From Shewanella kaireitica (GTDB lineage: Bacteria; Pseudomonadota; Gammaproteobacteria; Enterobacterales; Shewanellaceae), in NCBI RefSeq assembly GCF_023284045.1, contig NZ_JAKIKQ010000007.1:62001-126000 (forward strand): DNA of 64,000 bases. The letters are read 5' to 3'. Numbering within the stretch: the stretch's first letter is position 1; each line of letters opens with the position of its first letter. The notes beneath the pieces were generated by a model. The model was not told where the DNA came from and did not search any database. It was given only the letters and a program-made list of their open reading frames with translations. Positions 26,911 to 36,105 of this stretch are shown here, piece after piece. The position numbers and the translations under genes were made by a program.

Positions 26911-29900
26911 CTAAAAGTCTTTTTCACCTTTAATGACTTCAGGGTAGCCACATATCGCTCGAGATGTTTGCATTCCCGCCATAGTTGCCGCTTCAACGCA
27001 GCTGGCATTAATACCGGTTTTAATCCAATCACCAGTCACAAACAGGTTATCAATACCGGTACCATCGGTATCGACTCGGTATTGAGTACTGCCCTTTACT
27101 GACATTACATAACGCTCAGAAGGATCAACATTAGCGCGCCAGTATTGGCTATCAAATCTAGCGACTCCAGTCGCATCGTTTTCATCATGAAGCCACTGCC
27201 AAGGGAATCCGCCAGTTGTCACTGCTGATTGGCTGCCTGGAGCAGGTACATTATCCCAAAGCTTATAGATTTGGTTATCTAACTGCCCTATGGCACCCGC
27301 TTTTGTTATTGATGTTTTATGAGCTTGGAAACCAGTTTCAGACGCTGGCGGGTAATGCTCAACAGGTAGTGCAGAGCAAAAATAGCTGGCATTTTTTGGT
27401 TGAGCGCCCTGCCAGTCTTCCATCTTAATCAAATGCGTTAACGACGCCCAAGTATCAAACGGTTCAGTAAAACCAGACAGTACAGGCTCTTCGCCATTAT
27501 CAGGTCTTAAAGGCCAGCCCATGCCCGCTAAATCTTGATCCAGCCACAATTGATAAGCTTGCGTGGCAACCGTTTTTACTTTCTCAACACTTTTGCTTAA
27601 GACTTCACTTTGCTCCATGACCTCTTTAGCCACATGAGGTACTGAACCAATAGACAAACCAAATATCACCTTGTCAAAATCTTTACCCTTTACTAGCCGC
27701 TTTTTAGGCAATGGCTGTCCATAATGGGCCTGATAAACCTCCTGCCAATTACTCCAGAAATGCTCCAAATTAACATCATGTTGCTTAATCAATTGCGCTT
27801 GCGTTTCATCGAGTTCTTCGAGTTTAGGTTGGCTTGGCCAACAATCAAGCCCCTTAACATCAACAAGTGGCGAGTATGATTCAACACCCTGTTTTAATGC
27901 CACTTGCTCAGTGATTTCTATCGCCTGAATACTGTGGTTAACACACTCTAGGTTATCGACCTGATTAAAGAAGTGAAAATTAACCCCACGACGTTTAAGC
28001 ACTTCATAATAAGGCGTAAAGACGGTATCGCCCATGCCAGCCTGCATCTCCCACATCACCCCGCCTTGGTAGCACAGTGCAATCCGCATCATTGAACGGA
28101 TAATGGTACCAGCTTCCAAGTTAGGATTATCGAAATTGCCTTTTTCATAGGCAAACACCAGATCGTAAAAACCACGAACTGGCGCAGAATCGACAGTAAA
28201 GGTTTGATTCGCACCATGCTTAGTTAACCACTCGCGGTAGTCATAATCGTTAATAACATCAAAGCCATGCTTAAATACATCATCAACGAACATGCCTTTT
28301 AAGATGGTTAAACCCAGATCTGCTGCAATATATAATCTACGCAGTTCATCATTATTCTCTAATTTATCAACAAAACGCTCTTCTAAGCGTGACCTAAATG
28401 CATCCACTGCAGATTCAACAAAGCCGCCCTCATCTTCAGTATCATGATGATGCGCTTTACAATCTCGGCCAATCATTTGATTAAAATGACATTCAAGTTT
28501 ATCGGCCAGTGACGACAAGCTCTCTTTAGCATCATCTATCGAGTCTTCTATTTTGTCATTTAGTTCTTCAAACCATTCACGGCTAAACCAGTGAACCGGT
28601 CTGGCTGACTCTTGCGTCTTAGCGGTGTCTTCATCTTCCAGGGCATCAAGCAAGTCATCCATCTCAGTTAGCCAATGACGGATCCAGCTAAAGGCTGCCT
28701 TGACGACTTTCCAAAGCGTTAATACTTCAGTGCTATCTCCTGGGATCCCACTGCGCTCTGGAAACTGAATTGGCCAACTGTCTGAGTCGCCGCCAACATC
28801 CTCTTGCAATACAATAAAATTATGTGGTTTAAAGGCATCTAAGAAAGTGGCTAACGGCGTACCAGCGGGCCTATCAAGTTCTTCATAAGCCTTACGCATC
28901 AAATTAAAAGCATTTTGGTAAAAACCAAACCAGATATGCAGGCCATGCTCTTCAATACGTTGACCTTTTTCAGCATTACGTCCACTGGCACCTTTACCGC
29001 CAATTCGCCAGCCCATCTGATAGACATCAATTTCATAGCGGTTCTGCCAACCAGGCTGCTCGGTTAAGCACGCCGCAGCTGTCATTGCCGCCACACCGCC
29101 ACCTAAAATAGCGATTTTTTCTTTCTTTATGGTTGAGTTATCAACTAATACTTCACCTTGTGGAACTTCAAAGTCAAAGTTAACGTGGTAAGGCAGCAAT
29201 ACATTTTGTTCACCCAGTTCAACGCCTAACGACTCTTTAAATGAAAAGGAGGCATTATCAAACACAGTCGCCAGCAAATCATTTTCTAGTAAAGAAATAG
29301 AGTGTACTTTATTGACTTTAGCCGGCGCTGCTGTAATTGCTTGGTAAACGGCTTTATCGCCAGCACTGTCAGGCAGTTGCTTTAAAAATACCTGGTCTAT
29401 GGCAGGTTTAAATAACAAACTAAATAACTGTTGCTCGCCCAATTTATCGAGTTCTGGAATAAAGTCAGTCTGCGCTTTAAATAGATCCCAAGTCTGTCCT
29501 ATTGCCTCTATAGTTGAGAGCTGATGTTCTTCAGCGGCTTCGCAGTCAACACTTAATAACGGATGCATTGCCAATTCACTATCTTGTGAGAAATGCTTAA
29601 AACTCTTAGCAGAAAGGCTGAGCTTAGTTAGCGGCTCTCCAACTTCAGGCATCTCGTATTCACACATGTACTTAGGGTAACCGAACAACTCGCGTCCATT
29701 GATGAGTGCCATGGCGTCATTAACAAAAATATGCAGCGGATGAAAATAGACGTGGCTGATATCATCACTGTCACTACTATTTTGGCGGCCTACCATCACC
29801 CAAGTAACAATGTCTGTTTCTTGGATCCAGCCCTTTTCTCTATCTTCAGGGAATTCAGAATAAGCTTTATCCACTCGAGTAAAACTGGTTAACACATAAG

Positions 29901-30087
29901 GCGAGAGCACTTTAAAGTACATCGCACTGCCTGCCACTTGATTAAGGCACTTATCAATAGAGCACTGTAGGTTGGCCATTTTTCCTTTCATAAAAAAGCC
30001 GTACATATCAGCTTTACTTAAAATGAGTGGCGAGTGCATTAACATTGAGCCGGGGGGATAGATGAAATTAGGGCGTTGAGCGTCCAT
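26911..30087 (-). CDS. Acetoacetate-decarboxylase-like / FAD-dependent amine-oxidase-like fusion protein
   Basis: 1058 residues with no signal peptide. Residues about 20-310 resemble acetoacetate decarboxylase: IFVNDAMALINGRELFGYPKYMCEYEMPE keeps the catalytic-type Lys (GYPK), but the next residue is Tyr where the clostridial enzyme has a second Lys. About 325-360 is a Rossmann dinucleotide motif (AILGGGVAAMTAAACL) followed by GWRIGGKGASGRN, as in phytoene desaturase/amine oxidase flavoproteins. The flavoprotein ends with FVTGDWIKTGINASCVEAATMAG. A highly charged region about 520-590 (DDLLDALEDEDTAKTQ, ESAVDAFRSRLEERF) interrupts it. AAGGA precedes the ATG. Reaction unknown. Confidence 0.85.
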   Translation of the reverse strand: MDAQRPNFIYPPGSMLMHSPLILSKADMYGFFMKGKMANLQCSIDKCLNQVAGSAMYFKVLSPYVLTSFTRVDKAYSEFPEDREKGWIQETDIVTWVMVGRQNSSDSDDISHVYFHPLHIFVNDAMALINGRELFGYPKYMCEYEMPEVGEPLTKLSLSAKSFKHFSQDSELAMHPLLSVDCEAAEEHQLSTIEAIGQTWDLFKAQTDFIPELDKLGEQQLFSLLFKPAIDQVFLKQLPDSAGDKAVYQAITAAPAKVNKVHSISLLENDLLATVFDNASFSFKESLGVELGEQNVLLPYHVNFDFEVPQGEVLVDNSTIKKEKIAILGGGVAAMTAAACLTEQPGWQNRYEIDVYQMGWRIGGKGASGRNAEKGQRIEEHGLHIWFGFYQNAFNLMRKAYEELDRPAGTPLATFLDAFKPHNFIVLQEDVGGDSDSWPIQFPERSGIPGDSTEVLTLWKVVKAAFSWIRHWLTEMDDLLDALEDEDTAKTQESARPVHWFSREWFEELNDKIEDSIDDAKESLSSLADKLECHFNQMIGRDCKAHHHDTEDEGGFVESAVDAFRSRLEERFVDKLENNDELRRLYIAADLGLTILKGMFVDDVFKHGFDVINDYDYREWLTKHGANQTFTVDSAPVRGFYDLVFAYEKGNFDNPNLEAGTIIRSMMRIALCYQGGVMWEMQAGMGDTVFTPYYEVLKRRGVNFHFFNQVDNLECVNHSIQAIEITEQVALKQGVESYSPLVDVKGLDCWPSQPKLEELDETQAQLIKQHDVNLEHFWSNWQEVYQAHYGQPLPKKRLVKGKDFDKVIFGLSIGSVPHVAKEVMEQSEVLSKSVEKVKTVATQAYQLWLDQDLAGMGWPLRPDNGEEPVLSGFTEPFDTWASLTHLIKMEDWQGAQPKNASYFCSALPVEHYPPASETGFQAHKTSITKAGAIGQLDNQIYKLWDNVPAPGSQSAVTTGGFPWQWLHDENDATGVARFDSQYWRANVDPSERYVMSVKGSTQYRVDTDGTGIDNLFVTGDWIKTGINASCVEAATMAGMQTSRAICGYPEVIKGEKDF

Positions 30088-30122
30088 TGCCTAGATCCTT
30101 GCTGGTAAAGAGTAGTGATTTC

Positions 30123-30149
30123 GCCCGTACTTTTCTGCTCGGGCTTTTT
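30123..30149 (+). terminator. Terminator-like hairpin upstream of the fusion gene
   Basis: GCCCG / CGGGC stem followed by T5 on the plus strand. No plus-strand gene precedes it, so it may act on antisense transcription or be incidental. Confidence 0.35.
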
Positions 30150-30348
30150 AGAAAACAAACTTCCCAGTAAGCTAATTTATTTACCAATAAATAACAACGT
30201 TGAATGCTTGTAAGTATCTCCTTAACGCATTGAACATGAGTAAAAAAACACTAGGGTCGCACTTTTAAGCGCGATATTAGCGAGGCAGCAATCATTAATC
30301 ACAATTGCCGCCTCATCTATATAGTTAAAACAGTTTGGCTACTTAAGG

Positions 30349-31188
30349 CTAGTGATACTGCATTAGTTTTTCATCTGCTTGCTTAATGGCTGCAAATGCT
30401 TCCTTTTCTAGCTGACGTATTCTTTCAGCTGACACGGCATAAGTCTCAGACAACTCTGTAAGAGTGCTTTTTTTATTGGCAAGCCAGCGAGAATGAACAA
30501 TATTACGACTGCGTTCATTCAACGTTGTAAGCGTGCGCATCAGCTTGGATTTATTATGCTGCTGCCATTGCGCTTGTTCAATATTCTCAGCAAGTTCTGA
30601 CGATTCATCGACGACAAAAGATTTTTGAGCGCCCTCTTCTCCATCTTCATTAAGTGTTGCATCAAAATTGTCATCACGTGCAGCCATTCTAGCCTCCATC
30701 TCTTCAACGGTGTCGACTGGTATATCTAGCTTTTCAGCAAGTGCGATTGCCTCTTGCTTACTAAACCAACCCTGATGGGTTTTGTGACTACGAAGATTAA
30801 AAAACAGTTTGCGTTGATCTTTGGTGGTAGCAACTTTAACCAATCGCCAGTTCTTTAATACATACTCACAGATCTCGGCTTTTATCCAATGAACTGAAAA
30901 GGTCGATAAACGCACACCTGCGTGGTAATCAAATTTTTTGACTGCTTTAAGCAAACCAATATTTCCCTCCTGAATAAGATCTTCAAAGGGTAGGCCGTAA
31001 CCCTTAAACCCTTTTGCAATGTGAAGCACGAAGCCGAGTAGAGAAGTGCTCAATTTATCTAAATAATACTTTCCGCCCGTTTCACTATAACGCTTTGCAA
31101 GCTCCCGTTCCGCTTCAGCGTCTAAACGCGGAATACTGCGAGCAAATTGGATATAACTTTCTACGCTTGATGAATTAGATGCTGACAT
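30349..31188 (-). CDS. Sigma-32 (RpoH)-family sigma factor paralogue
   Basis: 279 residues from the ATG at 31188 (GGAAGG upstream; an earlier ATG is less well placed). Region 1.2/2 appears as YIQFARSIPRLDAEAERELAKRY, LPFEDLIQEGNIGLLKAVKKFDYHAGVRLSTF, then WRLVKVATTKDQRKLFFNLR, which includes the RpoH box. Region 4 is LTELSETYAVSAERIRQLEKEAF. The charged linker (DDNFDATLNEDGEEGAQ) and divergence from housekeeping RpoH suggest a second, specialised heat-shock-type sigma factor. The next gene downstream is the decarboxylase/FAD fusion. Confidence 0.9.
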   Translation of the reverse strand: MSASNSSSVESYIQFARSIPRLDAEAERELAKRYSETGGKYYLDKLSTSLLGFVLHIAKGFKGYGLPFEDLIQEGNIGLLKAVKKFDYHAGVRLSTFSVHWIKAEICEYVLKNWRLVKVATTKDQRKLFFNLRSHKTHQGWFSKQEAIALAEKLDIPVDTVEEMEARMAARDDNFDATLNEDGEEGAQKSFVVDESSELAENIEQAQWQQHNKSKLMRTLTTLNERSRNIVHSRWLANKKSTLTELSETYAVSAERIRQLEKEAFAAIKQADEKLMQYH

Positions 31189-31614
31189 ATTAAAACCTTC
31201 CATAAATAAATTTTTAACCATTTCATGCTCGGTTTAACAATATGACTGACACGAGAAACATGAATAGAGAGTAAAAGTATTGACAAGTAAGTAGTGATTA
31301 AGCCTTGCCGTATTGAACATGGTGAGGAATTCTAGTCTTGTTATAAATCGATACATAAACTAAACATAATCAATTGCTAAAACTGTAACAACAATAAATC
31401 AAACTATTGATAATAAAGCATTAAAACATAGGAAAGAAACAAGTACCAATAAGATAAACTGTAGTGATAAAGCGTAAACATAGACCTTAATCATTGGTAT
31501 TATCTAACTCTGATAACATAAAAGATTTTGGTTTTGACACTGGAGCAAAGACAGATAGCTTTATTCAACAACAAACTATAATCTGTTCAAGAGCAGATAG
31601 GAAAAGAGAAGAGT
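31189..31614. other. Intergenic region, 426 bp, divergent promoters
   Basis: AT-rich region between the sigma-32 paralogue (minus) and a LysR gene (plus). No TGATCC element or clear RpoH promoter was recognised. GGAAAAGAG precedes the LysR ATG. Confidence 0.5.
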
Positions 31615-32514
31615 ATGGATTTAAATTTATTAAAGACGTTTGATGCAGTAATGAAGAGTGAAAGTGTTAATGATGCAGCTGATATTTTGGGGATCACGGC
31701 TCCCGCAGTGAGTCATGCGTTAAACCGCCTTAGAGACCAATATCAAGATCCGCTTTTTATCCGACAAGGCCGCGGAATAGCGCCGACAAATTTTGCCATA
31801 GAGTTACATGTAGAGATCCAAGAACCATTATCATTGCTGCTTAATGGTGCCATATCCCGGCAAGATTTCGACCCATTAACCAGTCAACGAACTTTCCGTA
31901 TTTCCAGTCACAAAGATATAGATCTTATCGTTGTTCCTCCAATTGTGGATTATAAACGAAAACATGCACCAAACATCATGATTAAGGCCGATGTGGAGCA
32001 TCAATATTATCATGAAAGACAAGATGACTTACGCCACCGTAAGGTAGACCTTATTCTTGCAACTGCACTATTAGAAGATCATGGTTACCATAATCAGTTC
32101 TTATTCGAACAGCAATTGGTTGTCGCTGTCAGTAAGCACCACCCGCGAATCCAAGACAAGTTAACCCTCACAGACTTTTTTAATGAATATCATCTCCTCT
32201 GGTCTACAAAAACGCTCGATAATTACGTTCTTAGCTCATTAGCTGATGAAGATATACCCCATCGAAAAGTCGCTTATGCCACAGGCTCACTTAGTACTGC
32301 ATTAGTGATGGCATCGCAAACTGACTGGATTTGCGTAACGAGTAGCTGGCATGCAAACAAAATGTGTGATGCGTTAGATCTGAATATATTCCCTCTGCCC
32401 TTTGCATCTAAAAAAGTCCCCATTTATATGACGTGGCATCACTCGCAGCGACATGACGGCGGGAATAAATGGCTTAGAGAAGCGCTCATTGAAACTACAG
32501 CAGCACTTCGCTAA
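31615..32514 (+). CDS. LysR-family regulator beside the sulfatase cluster
   Basis: 299 residues. The N-terminal HTH is LLKTFDAVMKSESVNDAADILGITAPAVSHALNRLRDQY, followed by PLFIRQGRGIAPTNFA and a substrate-binding domain (about 90-297). It converges on the last gene of the sulfatase/maturase series, so it could regulate that cluster, but there is no shared promoter. Ligand unknown. Confidence 0.9.
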   Translation: MDLNLLKTFDAVMKSESVNDAADILGITAPAVSHALNRLRDQYQDPLFIRQGRGIAPTNFAIELHVEIQEPLSLLLNGAISRQDFDPLTSQRTFRISSHKDIDLIVVPPIVDYKRKHAPNIMIKADVEHQYYHERQDDLRHRKVDLILATALLEDHGYHNQFLFEQQLVVAVSKHHPRIQDKLTLTDFFNEYHLLWSTKTLDNYVLSSLADEDIPHRKVAYATGSLSTALVMASQTDWICVTSSWHANKMCDALDLNIFPLPFASKKVPIYMTWHHSQRHDGGNKWLREALIETTAALR

Positions 32515-32549
32515 CTTAGATATAGGTTGAACTCAGATAAGCTAGCAAA

Positions 32550-32963
32550 CTATTTGCGTTCGTTTTGAATATTATCCATCGCACACATTCCAAAATTAGG
32601 ATTGACTTGTTCGCAATGCTGTACCCAGCGTACAGGCCAAAATATTCGAGTCGATTTTCCAATCTGAATACATTGCATCTGTATATTTTTATGCTCATAC
32701 CTATCACCGACAGCAAAAGACTCTGTTTTAGAGGTATAGCACTTCGGCGCTAGTAAATTTTCATCCATGAGCTGGTAAACCCAGTTTTCATCCGCTTTGT
32801 TCTTAAAAGCATCATAGTAAGCAGAGTTTACAGAACTAACAGCGGATAGCTCGGCCTTAGTGGCTGTGATCATTCCAACGTCAGCGAAGGCACTATTTGC
32901 CAGTAGTATACTAACAATGCATAGCAGCAGTTTCATCGATGCACGTTTGAGTCTAATGTTCAT
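32550..32963 (-). CDS. Small exported hypothetical protein
   Basis: 137 residues. A signal peptide (ending NSAFAD, about residue 28) is followed by a mature part with four cysteines (PKCYTS, IQMQCIQIG, VQHCEQVN, GMCAMDN), probably two disulfides. No family was recognised. It lies 52 bases after the TPR gene on the same strand and is probably the last member of the sulfatase transcript. The choice between the ATG at 32963 and one nine codons in is uncertain. Confidence 0.7.
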   Translation of the reverse strand: MNIRLKRASMKLLLCIVSILLANSAFADVGMITATKAELSAVSSVNSAYYDAFKNKADENWVYQLMDENLLAPKCYTSKTESFAVGDRYEHKNIQMQCIQIGKSTRIFWPVRWVQHCEQVNPNFGMCAMDNIQNERK

Positions 32964-33015
32964 GTTATTCCCATTCTTTAAATAGCACTGCGGTAAATTT
33001 GTATATCAAACAAAC

Positions 33016-34005
33016 TCACGACTTTAACTTCTGTAATAATTGTTCAATAGCATTTTTAGGCGCCACCTTTTTGAGTTCAGCCAAACAAGCATTTGCATTT
33101 ATATTGTCAGTTTCTAAATACACTTCGCACAGTGCATACATTTGTTCTGGAGCACCAGACAACTGATACGCCTGCTCAAACAAAGGCACTGATGCGGCAA
33201 TATCGAACTCTTTTTGCATTACTCCGTACAAATACCAATAGTAACTATTTGACTCAGCGAGTATGGCCGCGACTTTTATCTGTTCCAGTGCCAGCCGTTT
33301 CTCTTTGTCTCTCACCAAAGCCAGTCCTTTGGCATAATGCAACTGTGACGAGTTAGGATTACTCTTTAGTCCTGCATTCAAAATATCCAAGCTAGCTTTA
33401 TCTTTACCTTGTTTATGATACACCTCTGCATAACTGACCCATACAGCTTGATTGGTGGGTACCTCCAACGTTAATTGCTTAAACAACGAAATTGCTTTTT
33501 TGTTATCTGCGGTTAACTGATAAAACCTTGCCAGCCTAAATCGTGCATATGATGTGTTGTCCTCTAACAAATATTGTTCAAGTCCAGCTAAGTAAGGCCT
33601 GATAATCTCTTTTTGTTCAGCGGTAAACTCTTGCCCACCCGATAACAAATTAAATAGTGCTTCGTTGCTAGTCGCCGTATTTGAATCAGCCAATAAAGGA
33701 GTAAGCATTTTCCAGCGCAATGCAATAGAAAAACCAGTGCTACCGATAATAGCAGCTTGCTTTATTTGAGGGTTGTCTTCCTTCAAAGCTCTAGCTACAG
33801 CCACCAAACCATTTTTTGAAGGTCGCGTTCGTAAAGACTCAAGTGCAATTACCCTTTCATCGACTGTCCGTGCTTTATCCTGAGCAATGTAGGCAGGCTC
33901 TTCGACATTAGGCCGATAATTTGTCGGCGGTTCTTCTGCATTAGCTTGAGTGCCAAATGACACTAGCAGCATTGAAACAGCCATTATGATCTGCTTTTTC
34001 ATCAT
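33016..34005 (-). CDS. Exported TPR/HEAT-repeat protein
   Basis: 329 residues with a signal peptide (about 1-23). An N-terminal helical-repeat portion (RTVDERVIALESLRTRP, ALKEDNPQIKQAAIIG) is HEAT-like. From about 150 onward there are TPR-type helices (AVWVSYAEVYHKQGKDKASLDILNAGL, SQLHYAKGLALVRDKEKRLALEQI). It starts ten bases after the sulfatase maturase gene, so it is cotranscribed. It is likely a periplasmic scaffold for the sulfatase system; inference. Confidence 0.85.
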   Translation of the reverse strand: MMKKQIIMAVSMLLVSFGTQANAEEPPTNYRPNVEEPAYIAQDKARTVDERVIALESLRTRPSKNGLVAVARALKEDNPQIKQAAIIGSTGFSIALRWKMLTPLLADSNTATSNEALFNLLSGGQEFTAEQKEIIRPYLAGLEQYLLEDNTSYARFRLARFYQLTADNKKAISLFKQLTLEVPTNQAVWVSYAEVYHKQGKDKASLDILNAGLKSNPNSSQLHYAKGLALVRDKEKRLALEQIKVAAILAESNSYYWYLYGVMQKEFDIAASVPLFEQAYQLSGAPEQMYALCEVYLETDNINANACLAELKKVAPKNAIEQLLQKLKS

Positions 34006-34015
34006 CAATCACCCG

Positions 34016-35338
34016 TTATGCTCTGGCTTGCAATTGCTTGTTAATTAATTCTCGGTCACTGTATTTACCGCGAGCTACCGGGTAGTTAAGTGTACGTAGA
34101 ATATACGCCAGCCCCGCATCTGCATGGGTATAAAACTTCTTCCAACCTGCGCATAAATAATTAAGCCCATCTTCACCATCTTTGGTACGAATGAAGCGGT
34201 TTTTAGGACACTCACCAAAACAAGCAAATTGATATTCACAGCGCTGGCATTGGCTTGGCAATGACTTGGTTTTTGATACCCCAAACTGCTGCTGCTGACT
34301 AGAGTAAGCCATTGATTCAAGTGTTTTATCGTTTATATTGCCAATCTTGTATTCGGGATAAACATAATGATCACAGCTAAAAACGTCGCCATTAGGCTCC
34401 ATTGCTAAGCCTTTGCCACACATTTCCCCCAGTGTACATAATGGATTTCTTCTGCCAGCCCAAGTCTCTAAAAAGGCTTCGAAGTATTGAACGAAGACAG
34501 TCCCTACATCATTTTGAATCCATTCATCAAATACTGTAATCAGGAAGTTGCCCCATGCGTCATCTGCGACACAAAATGACTCAACTATCGACTCTTTATG
34601 GGCCGGATTTAACCTAGCATCGCCTTGTATTAATCGTTCATCGCTCGCCCATGTATGAGGAGCCGTAGAGCGAAACGTCTTAGGTTCAACAATAGGAATA
34701 AATTGCATCTGTGGCGACTTAACTTCATCACGTAAAAAACGATATACCGTTAAAGCATTATGACTGGTTATGTTATTGACACAGGTCAACGTCGCAAATT
34801 TAACCTGATGTTTATGCAGTAATTCAACTGCTCGCATGACTTGTCTAAATGAACCTTTTCCAGATTTAGTAGTACGATAACTATTATGGATTAACTCTGG
34901 ACCATCAATACTTAACCCAACAAGGAAGTTGTTATTCTTTAAAAACTCGCACCACTTATCACTTATAAGTATGCCATTAGTTTGTAGATCATTTGAAATA
35001 ATAACGCCTTCAGGTTTATATTTTTTCTGTAATTCTACAATTTTTTCAAAATAAGGGATCCCTAGCATTGTCGCTTCGCCGCCTTGCCATGAAAATATAA
35101 TCTCCGGTGTATTTTGTCCTTCGATATAGCTGCGAATAAATACTTCAAGATCATGGTCACTTAATTGCGGTGAGCATCCCTTCTTATATTCCAACAGATC
35201 TTCTTTGCTTAAGTAGTAGCAGTAATCACAGTCAAGGTTACATGAAGCGCCGATAGGCTTTGCCATTACATGCATGCGTTTTGAGGCTTTACCATTAAAC
35301 TGTGGACCTGCTTTTAGAACTGTATTGTTGCTACTCAT
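34016..35338 (-). CDS. Anaerobic sulfatase-maturating radical SAM enzyme
   Basis: 440 residues from the ATG at 35338 (a start four codons earlier is possible). The radical SAM motif is CNLDCDYCYY, here at about residues 33-40. The C-terminal SPASM/Twitch cysteines are visible as CTLGEMCG, CDHY and CQRCEYQFACFGECPKNRF. anSME enzymes convert the active-site Cys or Ser of sulfatases to formylglycine in the cytoplasm, without oxygen. The neighbouring sulfatase has a Cys-type site, a consistent partner. Confidence 0.93.
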   Translation of the reverse strand: MSSNNTVLKAGPQFNGKASKRMHVMAKPIGASCNLDCDYCYYLSKEDLLEYKKGCSPQLSDHDLEVFIRSYIEGQNTPEIIFSWQGGEATMLGIPYFEKIVELQKKYKPEGVIISNDLQTNGILISDKWCEFLKNNNFLVGLSIDGPELIHNSYRTTKSGKGSFRQVMRAVELLHKHQVKFATLTCVNNITSHNALTVYRFLRDEVKSPQMQFIPIVEPKTFRSTAPHTWASDERLIQGDARLNPAHKESIVESFCVADDAWGNFLITVFDEWIQNDVGTVFVQYFEAFLETWAGRRNPLCTLGEMCGKGLAMEPNGDVFSCDHYVYPEYKIGNINDKTLESMAYSSQQQQFGVSKTKSLPSQCQRCEYQFACFGECPKNRFIRTKDGEDGLNYLCAGWKKFYTHADAGLAYILRTLNYPVARGKYSDRELINKQLQARA

Positions 35339-35552
35339 AAGGATCTTCATCTGTCTGTTAATTTGATGGGAGAGATGATAATTGCTAGTTAATTTTTGAA
35401 CAATCAACTCAAGTAAAATATGGATTGAATGGTATTTAATTGGCACCAACTAAGAGTGATTCAACTAGATACCGAGATATTGCCAAGTATCGTCAGCTGA
35501 ATTTCTTCTTGGTTCTATCGATTAGTCAGAGGCTACACCTTACTGATAGAGT

Positions 35553-36038
35553 TTATCGGCTTAGAACCTGTATCAACTTAATTTTTTGCTCACTACTGAA
35601 ACCAGTGCTAGTTAATAACACCGATATCGCATCGAACTGATTGCGGCTAACGCCACTAGAGCTAGCGGACATTGCTGCAGTCTTTGCAGGTACAATATCG
35701 TTAAGCTGCTTGTCCGACTCGACGCTAACTTTAGGTAAGTTGTGTACAGGCATGCTATTACTATAAACGTTGGACTTATCTTGCTCACTTGCCTGCTGCA
35801 TATTCTGACTTGATAGACTGCGAGAAACTTGTCCAGCTGTTTGCTCATAGCCATTAAAGCGATTAATATTTTCCAACACCGCACTTTGCACGTCGGAAGA
35901 GTGCTGGACTGAAACTGCGACGTTCTCGGTTCGGACAGCCGAAACGTCAGCTCCATGCATAGATAATGTTTGAGGGGCACTGCCCGCTTGGACAAAAGGA
36001 GCAATGCACAAAGTCGCCAATATAAGGTGTTTAAACAT
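35553..36038 (-). CDS. Exported hypothetical protein in the sulfatase cluster
   Basis: 161 residues. A signal peptide (about 1-18, VQAGSA) precedes a Ser/Gln/Val-rich mature region without cysteines that looks largely disordered, and a short C-terminal helix (SRNQFDAISVLLTSTGFSSEQKIKLIQVL). No family was recognised. It lies between the sulfatase and maturase genes on the same strand. Confidence 0.72.
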   Translation of the reverse strand: MFKHLILATLCIAPFVQAGSAPQTLSMHGADVSAVRTENVAVSVQHSSDVQSAVLENINRFNGYEQTAGQVSRSLSSQNMQQASEQDKSNVYSNSMPVHNLPKVSVESDKQLNDIVPAKTAAMSASSSGVSRNQFDAISVLLTSTGFSSEQKIKLIQVLSR

Positions 36039-36068
36039 AAGGAGTACCTATTTAAGGATGATGAGCAA

Positions 36069-36092
36069 GAAACTAGAGAATCCTCTAGTTTC
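36069..36092 (-). promoter_or_regulatory. Perfect 10-bp stem hairpin between the sulfatase and the next gene
   Basis: GAAACTAGAG / CTCTAGTTTC with a four-base loop and no strong U-tract downstream on the minus strand. It could attenuate transcription or protect the upstream sulfatase mRNA, making the first gene more abundant. Confidence 0.55.
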
Positions 36093-36105
36093 CTGCTATT
36101 ACAGG

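Noticed and set aside
30272..30306. GAGGC-GCAAT / ATTG-CGCCTC hairpin downstream of the sigma-32 paralogue
   Set aside because: The stem has mismatches and there is no U-tract on the minus strand, so it was not called as a terminator.
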